From positions 3,758,501-3,822,500 of the forward strand of contig JAILWY010000016.1 of assembly GCA_022113835.1 (NCBI GenBank): 64,000 nt of DNA. Direction: 5' to 3'. Below the pieces are notes generated by a model, which did not search any database, had not been told where the DNA came from, and saw nothing but the letters and a program-made list of their open reading frames with translations. Shown piece after piece: positions 1 through 11,296 of the stretch. Both the position numbers and the translations under genes were made by a program. The stretch is from Atopsyche davidsoni. Its lineage: Eukaryota; Arthropoda; Insecta; Trichoptera; Hydrobiosidae. How positions within the stretch are numbered: position 1 is the first letter of the stretch; every line of letters starts with the position of its first letter.

Positions 1-240
1 CCTGCTCCCTGATGCCGCCTCTCCTGTAGCTTTGATGTTCTCTGCAGGCAATGCAATAAAAGACCCTAGCGAATGGTTTGTGATTCGCCTTTGATATTTT
101 TCATTACAATTGAGGTTAAATACCTTTAATTTTACCCCCGAGACATCTGAACTCACTTCAAACTCGCTTGTATGGTGATGATACGCAATCTGTATAAGAA
201 ACTTTATTATCTATTATAGTGTTTTATTGTGTGTATTTAG

Positions 241-2121
241 GTGAGCGACTCGGTGTGCTCGGATACTCCGCCCGCTGCATCACAGCCCTGCCTCTTGCCG
301 GCCTGCCCAGAGCTGATCAGGCAGGACGACAGGCTCAGGAATAGGGAGAGAGACGAGACAGACAGGTACGGTATCCTTCTCTCAAATATCCCACCAAGTA
401 CTCTTTAAGTCTCCAACAACCAGAACTCCTCCCCTTCAGGGGAGAAGTTCAATACAAAAATATATAATGAATCTCTTGACCCTTATATATTTTTAGATGA
501 TGGTCATCTTATTTATTTTTGGATCATATAATTTAATCTCTGTTTAATTTCACACGCACCCTTGGCGCAAAACAATGCCCGTTTTGAACAAGTAAACCTT
601 GAAAATTACTGTGGCGGACCTTAATAGGTTTCTGTCTTATTTTACTAAATCCTATATATAATAGATAATATTGAATCTCCACCGGACTCACCGCAGGTTC
701 TCCGACTCTGTGGCCCCGCCCCTAGTGCGCCACACGAACGAATCCCAAACGAGATCTCCGGACAGGCGCGACGAACTGTCTAACGAAATCGGAGGAAACG
801 AGAACCCCCGAACCACCCGCGGCCACTGGAAGCCCAGCAACGCGTGGATCTACTCAGACTGGACCCAGGAAGTAAGTCCCCTCCGGCGAGGAGCATCCTG
901 CGTAGCACTTGCACCAATAACATAATCATTATCAGATGTGAGATGAATCGTTATTGCCGTCGCAGTGCTCGGACGAGTGCGGCAAGGGAGTCCTGACGAG
1001 GTCCGTGCGCTGTGCAGATCCCTCTGGGTGCGACGACCGCCGCCGACCCGAGGATACTCGCGTCTGTTCCAGCGACCGGAACTGCGCCACGCAGGCTTCC
1101 AAGTGGTTTTCAGGTACTCGATATTCACGGCTTACGGGAGAGACGACGACAGCTCGCCCTAGTGCCGGACTGCATAGTTTTCGTATGGATTTCCAGGTCC
1201 GTGGTCCCCGTGCTCCAACCCGTGCGCCATCAACGGCAGGATGAGCCGCGAGGTGGTGTGCATGACCTACAGCCGCGGGCAGTACCGGCCGGCCGCGACT
1301 TGTCCCGGCCACGCCAAGCCCGACACGGAGCGGCCCTGCCCGCCCAGCGTGCTGCGCGCCGACTGCGGCCCCGAGTGGTTCATCGGGGACTGGTCGCAGG
1401 TAGCACTCGCCTTCCGCGACTCTAGTCTGATCTTCTATCCCTGTCGCCTTGTTTGCGAACCGATATGAGTTGTGTTCGCAGTGCCTGGGACCGTGCGGCA
1501 GCACCCAGCAGATGCGCATGGTCACGTGCCAGGGCTCCTCGGGAGGGCCGGAGGGCTCCTGCGCTGCTCCTCGCCCTCCCCACCGGCGCGACTGCGTCCC
1601 CTCTCACTGCCACCTCAATGGTTTCAGTGAGTACCGACTATCATTATTCATATATATCCTCTGCAACTACTCATATATCAAATAATATTCACTCCTCCTT
1701 GTAGCAAGAGCGATGTCAAATATATTTATAAAATAAATCATTATGTCATAATGAGTATACTTAAATAGGTTGGTCAATTCTTTTTGAGATGAAGATCAAC
1801 TTTTTCTGCTTTAAATACCAACAAAATGTTACAACAATTTATTTATTTACTTTTCAGCACCGAGGCCCGATGTACAAAAAGACAGCGAGAACTCACTGGA
1901 TACTTTGTCTGACGAAGGTTAAAATAAAATCATGAAAAAATTTCACTAACGAAGCAATAATATGCTGACTGTATTAAAAATATTCCATTGTTCACGTTCA
2001 AGGGGAGTGCGTGGACAAGATCCCGGCCTGCCACCTGGCCGTGCAAGCTCGCCTGTGCCGCTACAAGTACTACGCCGCTTCATGCTGTAAATCCTGCCGA
2101 AAAGCACAAACGACCTTGTAG
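241..2121 (+). CDS. ADAMTS-like protein with thrombospondin type-1 repeats and PLAC domain (3' part)
   Basis: Secreted extracellular-matrix protein of the ADAMTS-like/papilin group, which lacks a protease domain and organises matrix. Seven exons can be joined with consistent phase: 241-365, 697-871, 966-1113, 1197-1399, 1482-1626, 1858-1917, 2003-2121 (975 bases, TAG stop). They encode the tail of one TSP1 repeat, then three full ones, each with the tryptophan and CSxxCG-type pattern ([35 protein letters not shown]), a short acidic linker, and a C-terminal six-cysteine PLAC domain (starting [13 protein letters not shown]). The first half of the first repeat must lie upstream of the window, so the start codon is not visible. 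Exons are markedly more GC-rich than the introns. The family is clear; which insect paralogue (lonely heart, no long nerve cord, papilin-like) cannot be decided from this end alone. Confidence 0.85.
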
Positions 2122-3517
2122 TAATATGTAACAATACTTAAATAATATATCTCATTAATATATTGCGAAAACATTTGGTCCACAAAAGGCTACATGCTTC
2201 GAACATATTAAAACGTGTGTTTTACAATACTATTAATAATTCTAAGAACGGCATTCGTTCGGTTCCCCACTGCATTCAAAGTGATCCTAAAAGATTTGAC
2301 TATTTACTTGTATTAGGTTTCTAAATTAATATAGCATCTCCCCTATCCCACCGCTGTAGAAGCACCTTAGTTGCTTTAGCATATGCGAGTCCAACCTTAA
2401 GTATGCAAACCTTGAAACTCCAAGAATTTTTTATATGTGACGACTACTATTAACTTCTATACATTCTTGACTATTGGCCCTTTTCACACAATACAATAAT
2501 TCTGATAAATATTATATCTATTAAATTTTCGTCTTACGGTTTAAATTTACTAATATAATTATTGTGTTTGTGTATGAATAGTATGATGAGCTTATAGCAC
2601 GAGTATACATATAATACCAAACAAATATAAAGCACCCCTGTGGTTTACTAGCACCAGTATGTGTATCGTGTAGAACCTGTATTGAATTAAATTACTTAAT
2701 ATATTAAATATACTGGGATTCATATTTAACTGCAATAGTTATAACCAGTTCAGGCCAAAGGACTGGCTTACATAAATCAACCGGCATTTCTATAATTAAT
2801 AACATTTACATTGATTACAACCATATCATAACAGCGACCTGAAGTAATACAACAAACGTGTTAAAGGTGTTATGTAGGAAGGTAATTTTTAACGTACCAG
2901 TTTTGGCATTTGTAACTTGTGTCAGTCAGTCTAATGTTACAATTTGAGTTGGCTTTTTCAAAAAGCACAGTTTATAATGTGCACATTTAGATTTTTAGGA
3001 AAAATGTGATGCGAAGTGTAATTGTCTTCTTGTTGATCGGTTGGTATGCTAAGTTGTTTGACTTTAATGTTAGAATGAAGGCGACGGTGAAGCTGACAGT
3101 TTTTGGGTAACCGATGTATAATTTTAACGCAGCACAGTGATGAAGATGCAAAAAAATCATTGCAATGTGTATTAAAATTCGTTATATCACTTACCAAGAA
3201 ACTGTCATGTAATAAATTAAATGAAGTATTTATACATAGGTACATTGTAACATTAGTTGGATTATTTAAATTTTACTGTTGATATTCAATAGATTACATT
3301 GAAAGTGATATAATTATGTTCATAACTCGTCTATCATTAACAAATATTTTTTAAATCTAATTTACCTACCGTTATTTAGAGGATTGTGTAAGTTAAAAAT
3401 TATTTATATTAGTTTAAAATGCCATCTGCAGCGATCGACAATAACTGTTGACAGTGAATTGCTTCCAACTTTTATGTTACAGAATAAATGCTTTTATCCT
3501 GAACGTGATCAGACTGT
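2122..3517. other. intergenic, 3' flank of the ADAMTS-like gene
   Basis: AT-rich sequence with only short chance open frames. The start probably includes the 3' UTR of the ADAMTS-like gene. I see no gene, RNA or clear repeat. Confidence 0.5.
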
Positions 3518-4021
3518 TTAACACTAGAACCACCCTTGTGACAAGTGTGACACCCTCTTGGACCGCCACCGAGACAAATTTGACCCAGTTCAATCATTGC
3601 ATACTAATTTTCTGTAATATGCAAACTTCTCATAAATAATATTCTTTAGAATTACATTTATTGCAGGCAATTTTTTTGCACGTGTGACACTTTACAGAAG
3701 ATTTATTCTCTACTCACTGAGACTCGGTTTGAGAATGCGAGTGCTTGCAATATACTTCTCACCCGATTCTTCTTCCAATTACAATAGTCTCGTTGTTGTT
3801 TTACTACTATTGCAGGACAAAAATAGCCCGACAGCAGTTCTAAGTAAATGTACAATAGTTTAGTAAAATGGTTACAAAAGTGCAATAGTTTTTATTTATA
3901 AAATAAAATAAATTAACTAAAAGTCAAAAAGGTTAAAGATCCTTGGTAATAAATTTTAAATGTTAGAGAAGATTGAAATTGACGGGGGATGAAATTGGGA
4001 CGGTAACGGTTCTAGTGTTAA
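3518..4021. mobile_element. piggyBac-type non-autonomous element (MITE), TTAA-flanked
   Basis: A 504-base unit bounded on both sides by TTAA. It starts TTAACACTAGAACC and ends with the exact inverse, GGTTCTAGTGTTAA, so the terminal repeat is 10 bases beyond the TTAA target site. TTAA duplication is the hallmark of piggyBac transposons. The interior has no transposase; its longest open frames are about 60 codons with no recognisable motif, so it is a non-autonomous derivative. The two ends diverge beyond the 10-base repeat, as is common in this superfamily. Confidence 0.72.
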
Positions 4022-5976
4022 GGAATTATGTATAAGCACCTTTGCAATGATTAGTGTGAGTGAGTACTCTTTAATTATTTACATTACTTTCACAAGTTGA
4101 CTTGAGTTATGGCCTCAAACGCCATACGGAACAGTTAATCCCAGAATCGTTTGATTTTAACAAAACTATTTGGCTTGCTTACGTTTCAAGCTAGCTGGTA
4201 TTAGAAATATGTCTCTGAATTTATAATGTTCACTAGTCTTATATATTTATTTTTCCTGAGACAGGTAGTAATTAAGTTAAAATGAAGCTCCTTCAATCTT
4301 TATTTTAATACACTTTTGTATAATTTTATACATTAATTATCAGCGTTACGTAATACCGATATTTTTAATTTTCATGATAATCTTGGATGACTTTTAATGC
4401 AACGTTTTCAAGCAAAACACATTACAAAGCCTTTTATAGACTACTTGGCTGCCACGAGGAGCTAGTTTCTGATTTCTTGGTCAATCCATACTAAGGTATA
4501 AGTAAATTGTAAAATAGTTTGAATTAAGGCTTTTAAAATACACTACTTAGATAATATTCACTAGTTTACTTTGTGAGATATACTTTGCTGTCTCCACAAG
4601 ACAGAGTTTTTCAGAAAAATTATAAACATACTCCTAGCTTAACTCAGTATTATAATAAAGTAGTCACCATAATATTATTGTATCCTCCATATTTTACATT
4701 TAATGTAAATTTATTTTTTACAATATTATTGACATATTATTTTATTTATTTTTATATATTTATTACATACAGATATATAAATATGTCTCATCTCTTATCT
4801 TCTCGCTACATATATTTTTATTTTACTTTTCTATAATTTTAAAATTATATGCAAAGTCTTTTATTTTGTTGAAATGATTACTATTTATTATATGATTTGC
4901 CATGTATAGATAATTCAAGTTACGTATTACTTAGTAAAAAATATATTATAAGGTATCTTTACTTAAGTCTTATTGATTTATCTTTTATAATAATTATGTT
5001 ATTTACTCATTTTTTGTAATACATACATATTTTTATTCAATAAACCATGTATATTTGATATCAACAATTAAGTTTACTCAAATAGGAATATATTTTGTTT
5101 ATCGCTGTCAATCTGAAAACGTTACATAACTTGATTCGTAATATCTTATGTATTTGAAAATACCATTATTGTTATGTCATTAACACTACTTCCTATTCAT
5201 AATGAGCTATAAATTATTAAAGGATATGCCTATCTTAAAATTACTGTAGTATCAAATAATAAAAATTGAAAAACTGCATTTATTTATTTATTTCTCATAT
5301 TTAATCCAGCTCTGCACAACCCGTTAAAACATTTTAGCCCATAAGTAAACATTTTCTTCATTTGGCTTTAATAATTACAGTTCTGATTAAACATATTTTT
5401 ATGTCTTATTCGGTCCACGCTAAATAAATATATATTCATGCCAATCAATCGGTATTAAACCAAGACAATTTCATATATTCTGAAAATCTCGATTGTACGA
5501 TCGTATACTTTAAATATAATACTTTTCTGATTTTTCCACATGTTTAAGTTAATTTTTGACCAGTTTCGCCAACCTGTTACGTTGACACTATCAAACGAAG
5601 TGTTTTCTGAACGAAAATCTAAAATACCTCTAATAAAACATTATATGAAAACCAGACCGAATTACAATTTATATTTTTATACCACTCGATAACAAGATTA
5701 AGATAAGGTCAAGTTCATAGATGGCGTTATTCAAAAATGGAGTTTGAGTGATGATTATAATAATATTTAATAATTCAATATAAGCACATCAAAATTTTGT
5801 ATTTAATATATATTTTAAAAAATAAATATTTATTCCCGAATTTTTTTTTATAAAAAAATTATTATACATTTATTTTAAATTATATGTATTTTTTTATAAT
5901 TTTTTTCATTTTCAAATTATATTATTCATTTATACTGTACGATTGGTGAATATAAAAATTAAAAAAAAGTACCATT
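4022..5976. other. AT-rich intergenic region
   Basis: No gene is supported. Long A/T runs dominate, and the open frame at 4573-4836 is low-complexity. The only structured part is the Penelope-like remnant at 5528-5608, listed separately. Confidence 0.5.
5528..5608 (-). mobile_element. Penelope-like element terminal fragment with hammerhead-like fold
   Basis: About 80 bases align with the end of the larger Penelope-like element at 61479-61558: both contain TTTCCACAT, then GACC(A/G)GTTTCGCCAACCT, then CACTATCAAA or CATTATCAAA. Read on the minus strand, TTTGATAGTG is followed by a stem GTCAAC/GTTGGC and then GAAAC, resembling the core of the hammerhead ribozymes carried in terminal repeats of Penelope-like elements. 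No coding sequence remains here. Confidence 0.55.
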
Positions 5977-6048
5977 GGGCTCGTCCGGGATTTGAACCCG
6001 GGACCTCTCGCACCCTAAGCGAAAATCATACCCCTAGACCAACGAGCC
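5977..6048 (-). tRNA. tRNA-Pro (anticodon AGG)
   Basis: The 72-base minus-strand sequence folds as a cloverleaf: acceptor arm GGCTCGT/ACGAGCC, D-arm with GGTCTAGGGGTATGA, anticodon loop TTAGGGT giving AGG, and T-arm with GGTTCAAATCC. It matches the tRNA-Pro at 6980-7051 except for three bases in and beside the anticodon arm. In this copy the outermost anticodon-stem pair is T-G instead of C-G, a tolerated wobble. Confidence 0.95.
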
Positions 6049-6979
6049 GTTGTGGGTAAGCGAGGCTAATTTTTTACAGATAATAAAGAGTTATACATAA
6101 TTACCTATAGTAATTTAATTTATACAAGTATTTTTTTAATCTCTTTAATTATATCATTTTAGAATCAATCAAATCGTGAAGAATGTCAAATTATTTTGAT
6201 AATGGCACTTTAAAATATTTACGAAAATTTGGCCCATAAAATGAAATTATTTTTCCAGGATATATTAATATTGATAGTTTAATAGTGTAAATAACTAATT
6301 ATTCAAATTACGTATAAGATAAAGTATAGTAATAATACCTAGCTATTACCATAATATTGTACACATTATTTAATATATATTATATCGTATTTTCTCACAG
6401 TGTATTTTTCATAATACTACTTTTTACAGTGAAAATACTTTTCAATGTTTTGATTTAAATATCCAAGTATCAATTTTAGAATTTAGGTTATACCTTTAAT
6501 CCTCGTACGTATAGCCATTTACAATGTTTTTTTCGTACTAAATTTTATTTATTGAGATTAACACTTGTTATTTTCTACTCATGCCTTCTGCAGAGAGCCT
6601 TTGCTGTTTTAAAACTCACAGCATCTCACAAATGATTTCTAACTTTCAAATTTTCTCCTTGTGAGGAACGAATGGTTATTATTTGTTTAGAGATTTGACA
6701 TTAATTTTCTCAATAAAAATGGAGTACTACTCGATATATCTTAAAATAAATAAATCCTCGAAAAAAATCGTGGTTTCTTCTCTACGTTTCTAAATATTGT
6801 GGACATAATCAATGCAGATTTAAAACATTTTTTTGTAATAAATTAAATAACTAACAGATTGAAAAATACACCGTAAATATATAAATTAAAGGCATAGTCA
6901 GTTTGGCATTTATTTCAAAAGTTCTGAGCATGCTTTTCCATCTGCTGCAAACAAAATATTTGACAAATAAGGCAAAAAT
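6049..6979. other. spacer between two tRNA-Pro genes
   Basis: AT-rich spacer with no supported gene. T-rich runs just downstream of each tRNA on the minus strand (for example near 5950-5970) could serve as RNA polymerase III terminators. Confidence 0.5.
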
Positions 6980-7051
6980 GGGCTCGTCCGGGATTTGAAC
7001 CCGGGACCTCTCGCACCCAAAGCGAGAATCATACCCCTAGACCAACGAGCC
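6980..7051 (-). tRNA. tRNA-Pro (anticodon TGG)
   Basis: A 72-base cloverleaf on the minus strand with acceptor arm GGCTCGT/ACGAGCC. The anticodon stem is perfect (CTCGC/GCGAG) around loop TTTGGGT, giving anticodon TGG. The internal box A (GGTCTAGGGG) and box B (GGTTCAAATCC) promoters are intact. It lies about 930 bases from the AGG isoacceptor in the same orientation, suggesting local duplication followed by an anticodon change. Confidence 0.96.
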
Positions 7052-8125
7052 GTGCTAGCAACAAATTAAATCACTGTAAAAGTGCATTGAAAATTATTGC
7101 ATAAATGCGTTATCAGCAAAAACCTGTTTAGCATTGGCACGACTCATCGTAGACACGAGCATCTCGCCTGCCCATCCGACATTTATTATATCAAAAAAAA
7201 CCCAGTTGTATTAAGAAAAATAACTACCGTTTACCTAAAAATTAAAAACCAACTATATATTTTGATAAAACTTACAAGAGGAACATATATACGTATAAAT
7301 TATACCGTCTTACAATAAAATCACTTATTTCAGTTCATTTCCGTTAGTAAATCCAAAACACTATTTTCGATGGGTCATGTGCAAATCCTGTCCTATCAGT
7401 TCACTGTAGGTATTCGTAACGAAGTAGTAAAGATATATGCTGATTATACTTCCAACAGTGCTCAAGAATCCAAGTTTTTTTTTTATCTAGCAAATAGTTC
7501 TAACACTTCTGGCCAAGATGTTAAATTTCCCATTAACACGTGTCTGCACAAGAACGGGATAGCAAGGTAACCGCAAATACCATCTTCAAGCGCAATGTCC
7601 GTTTATTAGAGTTGATTTATGAATACAATCTGTCATAAAAGGTTTGTGATAAGATTGTTAGGTGTTTAATTTCCAATCTGGATCTAAAATTCAAAGCAGC
7701 GGTGGCAACAAATAATTATGATGTTTTATAATATGTATAGCTCGCGAGAGTGAGCCTCGTGCTGAAACACAGTGTATAGTATGCATTTCACACCTCCCTC
7801 TGCCGAACCAGACTACAACACATTTTTAAAATAAAAAGTAAATCTATTCTACACAAAAGTTGGTCACCCCTGCTATAGAGCCTGATAGCTTCCTACTTTG
7901 CGCTGATTGCGTAGGCAAAACACACAAAATTAAGAGACACAAATGGCTGATTGCGATTCGGTCACAAGCTGTGTGGCTAGGTTTAAAGAATACTTGGTTT
8001 TGAATGAGTCAAACGTGTCACAAGTATTATCAAGTTTTTGAGATAAGTTGGATCAGCTGTTCAATATAAAAATACAGAAATGCTGACCATGCGCGTATTC
8101 GTAAATAACCGCCGGTTGCTCCGAC
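7052..8125. other. spacer between tRNA genes
   Basis: No gene is supported; the open frames at 7097-7318 and 7370-7570 have no recognisable content. A probable hAT-type miniature element occupies 7697-7872. Confidence 0.5.
7697..7872. mobile_element. probable hAT-type MITE
   Basis: The left end reads CAGCGGTGGCAACAA; the right end read inward reads CAGGGGTGACCAACTTTT. This CAGNGGTGNCCAAC-like terminal repeat is typical of hAT elements. The 176-base interior is non-coding and includes a GC-richer stretch (CTCGCGAGAGTGAGCCTCG). The flanking 8-mers (ATTCAAAG and CTATAGAG) match at only 4 of 8 positions, so the expected target duplication has decayed or the ends are slightly misplaced. Confidence 0.5.
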
Positions 8126-8198
8126 GTCCCTTTGGCGCAGAGGATAGCGCGTTGGACTTCTAATCCAAAGGTCGTGGGTTCGATCCCCACAAGGGATG
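8126..8198 (+). tRNA. tRNA-Arg (anticodon TCT)
   Basis: A 73-base cloverleaf: acceptor arm GTCCCTT/AAGGGAT with a terminal G-T pair, D-arm TGGCGCAGAGGATAGCGCG, anticodon stem TTGGA/TCCAA around loop CTTCTAA with anticodon TCT, and T-arm GTGGGTTCGATCCCCAC. It is intronless and on the opposite strand from the two tRNA-Pro genes. Confidence 0.95.
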
Positions 8199-8449
8199 AG
8201 ATAATATGACATATTTTTTTAAATAAATAATTTCATACGTACGATAAACAAGTTTGTTGTGAATAAAATATGCGTAGATTATTCTTATAATAACACTTGA
8301 TTTTTTTATTGAAGTAAATATAAATATTCTTACAATCATCTATATTTCGAGCATTCATATCGGATACAAAAAATAATTTATTATTTCTTAAAAACTTGAG
8401 CAATAATATTTACAATGAGATCATAATTAAATACACACTATTTTTTTCC

Positions 8450-11296
8450 CTATGATGCAGACCGCAGGCTGTTGGAATACCTCTTGATGCTCAGCAAGGG
8501 GGTGATTAGGGTGTACAGCAAGATGAAGACGATGAAGACAGTCATGCAGATGGAGATCTTCTTTCCGTTGACCAGGACGAAGGTTTCCGTGTTGACTCCC
8601 AGGCACAGGGTGACCAGGCCCATGACGAGAGCGAACACTCCAGACACGGTGTGCAGGAGCTTGGCCAGGCTCGGCTTCATCGCGTGTCTCAGCCTCGGAG
8701 CGAAGAACGCCAGGCCGCCATTGCACAGGCTCATCAACGAGAATATCAAAGCAATGAGTCCTGGAATAGGAAACAGCTTTAATTTCTTAATCCAAGAATC
8801 CGTTGAGATCACGTTTTTGCACGTTCGGTATACTTTGCTTACCACAGATTCCGTGCGCTCCAGAAAATTTTCCCCCGAAGATATAAATGGCAATCGAAGC
8901 TCCCGCGATCGCGAAGATTCCTCCGATGATCATCATCACCATGTGCACTTTCTTCTTGTGCTCTCTGCTCAGCAAGTGGCTCAAGGCGTAGTCCCCGTTG
9001 AAGGTCAGCACCGCTTCCACCATCAGAAGTTGGTACTGCAATAATTTTTCATATCTAGCATCATTTACATCTAACATATGAAATTGGTAACCACCAATCA
9101 CTGTGCTCTGGGTTAAAGGATCGGTAATGGAGTAGGGGATATGTTCTGGGATTACCTTATAAACGTGGGGAAGCTTTTACTATTATTTATGCAGCAGAAT
9201 AAATATCAGATCCAATTGCCAAAGCATTTTAAGATAAGGCTAGTAAAATAATACTATTGGGCAGCAGCAACACGCAGACCTTTCCTTAGAATATAAAACT
9301 GAAGTCCAGGGATCGATTCATTTTATGGATTTTTCTCTTCGTTGCATGGCTTCGTTGCATATTATCTAAATATTTAATACACAATAAGCTTGCATAAATG
9401 AAAAATGTGGATTTTTTTTAAATTCGTCCTTTAATAGTTGCTCTCTTCATAAAAAAAATTAATATCATAAGACAATATTTTTACACTATTTTCACAGTTA
9501 TTCAATCTAGATGTAATTTAATATTGATTAGGCATATTAATAATAATATAATCTCCAATTTGTTTTGATTTAGAGTAAATTGAGTTCAGATAGTAAATTT
9601 ACGATACGGTCCATGAATCATCACTCGTTTATAAACAATTTGATAAATTATTTATCAAAACATATGTCACGTGGATATTTAAATAACATTTGATACTATT
9701 AAATAAGCGCATTTAAAATTTTATAAATCGTTTTAAAATTATTTGATATTCTTAAAAATACTGTAAAATGTGACTTCATAAAAGTCAATCGTTTAATTAT
9801 GATCCTTAAGACTTAATTTAATACTTTAATCCGAAAAAGAATATTAAGTATAGCCAAAAAATTATAAAAGGGTTTTGGTTTTATACATTATTTTTTTGCA
9901 ATCTGAATAAATCACATTAAAAGCAGGTTTCAACGTCTTTCGACCAAACTTTTGCGTTGTAATTTTATTCTGACTTTATAATGACTTTCAAATTTGCTTT
10001 ATAAAAGAATTACAAAAAGATAAATATCTTTAGATCATCTTTTAATAAATTTATACTGCATTTTCATTTAAAATTCCGCACTAATGCATTGTACTTCAGC
10101 TATGTAGATTTTAAAAGAGATTATTATGCAATCATTTTTATCAATAATAAAATCAAGAAATCTTTTTCCCATATTTTCTCACATTATATATGATATAGCA
10201 TTTTCAACGGTTGATCTATATTTACCTCTTTATTATGATGGATGAAGTTTTTACAAAAATAGATTATCTGTTCAACAAATGGCTAAGAGAAAACACGATT
10301 CGTTATAGACCTCTAGTTGTTCATATTTATTGTTTATATGTGGAGTAATACAAATCAAACCATTTTTCCGTAGTAACGCATGCTCGCGTTGCTATTTAGG
10401 CTGAATATTCAACTCATTGCTTTTTATATTGATAGCTTTATATATCACATGATAATTATATAAAATGATTTCCCTACACCTTCCCCATTTATACATTTCT
10501 AATCTATTACACATAGAAGCGATAATACTTTAAATTATTATTTAAATAAATAGTCTTTTTTTTTTTTCAAATTTTTACATTTTTCAAAAGCCTGCCCGGC
10601 CAAATTTTTAAAGGAAAAAATATCACTTTATTATTTTAAGCAATGAAATATGTTGTAAGCAACGTAATAATGCATTTACTTTAAAAATTATGTAGTAGGG
10701 TACATAATATTTTTTTACCAATATTATAAAAATTTATTTCCCAGTGGTTAAAACTCCCCGTTCTACCTATTCTGTTGCTTGTGCATGGCTTCCATTCTGT
10801 ACCCTGAGCGTGTGTAAAGGATCGGTAATCGAGTAGTGGACTAATCGAGGTGGGAGGCTCCTGCTATTGTTTCTGCAACCTGCTGCAGAAGGAATATCAG
10901 ATCTAAACGCCAGAGCTTTGTAAAGAAAGGATTATATAATAATGCTATTGGGCAGCAGCAATACGCAGACTTTTCTTTCCAATATGCTGTATAAGGACCT
11001 AAGGACCCACCACACTATTCTCCCTAAGAAAACTATGAACACTGGCTCAGTGAGATGGTCGCCAACCTCCTCTGAGAAGACGCACCGGAAGAAGATGATT
11101 ATAACAATAAGATATTTACCCCAATAGTTGACAGCAAGAAATGCATCTGAAATTTCTCAATTTTTCCAAAATAGGCAAATCTCCAAACAGTGAAGAGCAC
11201 GATTCCCACCAGCATGTGCACAACAATACTCCCGACGACCTTCATCGCCAACAATGGTGTCGGCATGCCGACGTCCTTCGTTTCACTGATCTTCAT
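8450..11296 (-). CDS. cytochrome b561 domain-containing transmembrane reductase (CYB561D1/2-like), copy A
   Basis: Di-haem membrane protein of the cytochrome b561 superfamily, expected to move electrons from ascorbate across a membrane to monodehydroascorbate or ferric iron. Exons on the minus strand: 11120-11296, 8843-9035, 8450-8760 (226 residues, phases consistent). The ATG at 11296 is used because the frame upstream has no other ATG. Several hydrophobic segments are visible, with the four haem-ligand histidines of the family at about His52 (QMHFLL), His90 (KKVHMV), His120 (SGAHGI) and His160 (KLLHTV). Length agrees with the small CYB561D1/D2 class. Intron 1 is 2.1 kb and carries two copies of a dispersed repeat. 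The paralogue at 13078-14671 lies just upstream in the same orientation, with an identically sized 193-base second exon. Confidence 0.87.
9108..9295. repeat. dispersed repeat, copy 1 (intron of b561 copy A)
   Basis: Roughly 190 bases that align in direct orientation with 10801-10990. Shared landmarks in order are AAAGGATCGGTAAT, GGAGTAG or CGAGTAG, GCAGNAGGAATATCAGATC-like, and CTATTGGGCAGCAGCAA followed by CGCAGAC. By eye the copies are about 70% alike with small indels. It is non-coding; the family is unidentified. Confidence 0.6.
10801..10990. repeat. dispersed repeat, copy 2 (intron of b561 copy A)
   Basis: Second copy of the unit at 9108-9295, 1.7 kb away in the same intron and same orientation. 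The best preserved part is GCTATTGGGCAGCAGCAATA followed by CGCAGAC near its right end. Confidence 0.6.

Noticed and set aside
48..100. Possible exon of the ADAMTS-like gene after the acceptor CTCTGCAG
   Set aside because: The frame gives EWFVIR before a stop, there is no good donor, and it does not supply the missing first half of the TSP1 repeat needed before 241.
932..1525. 197-codon open frame on the minus strand
   Set aside because: Shadow of the GC-rich TSP1 exons; it crosses their introns and has no recognisable content.
4573..4836. 87-codon plus-strand frame rich in Tyr, Phe and Ile
   Set aside because: Low-complexity AT-rich translation with no supporting signal.
5800..5960. Very AT-rich tract considered as an origin or matrix attachment region
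   Set aside because: Only composition supports it; similar tracts occur throughout the window.
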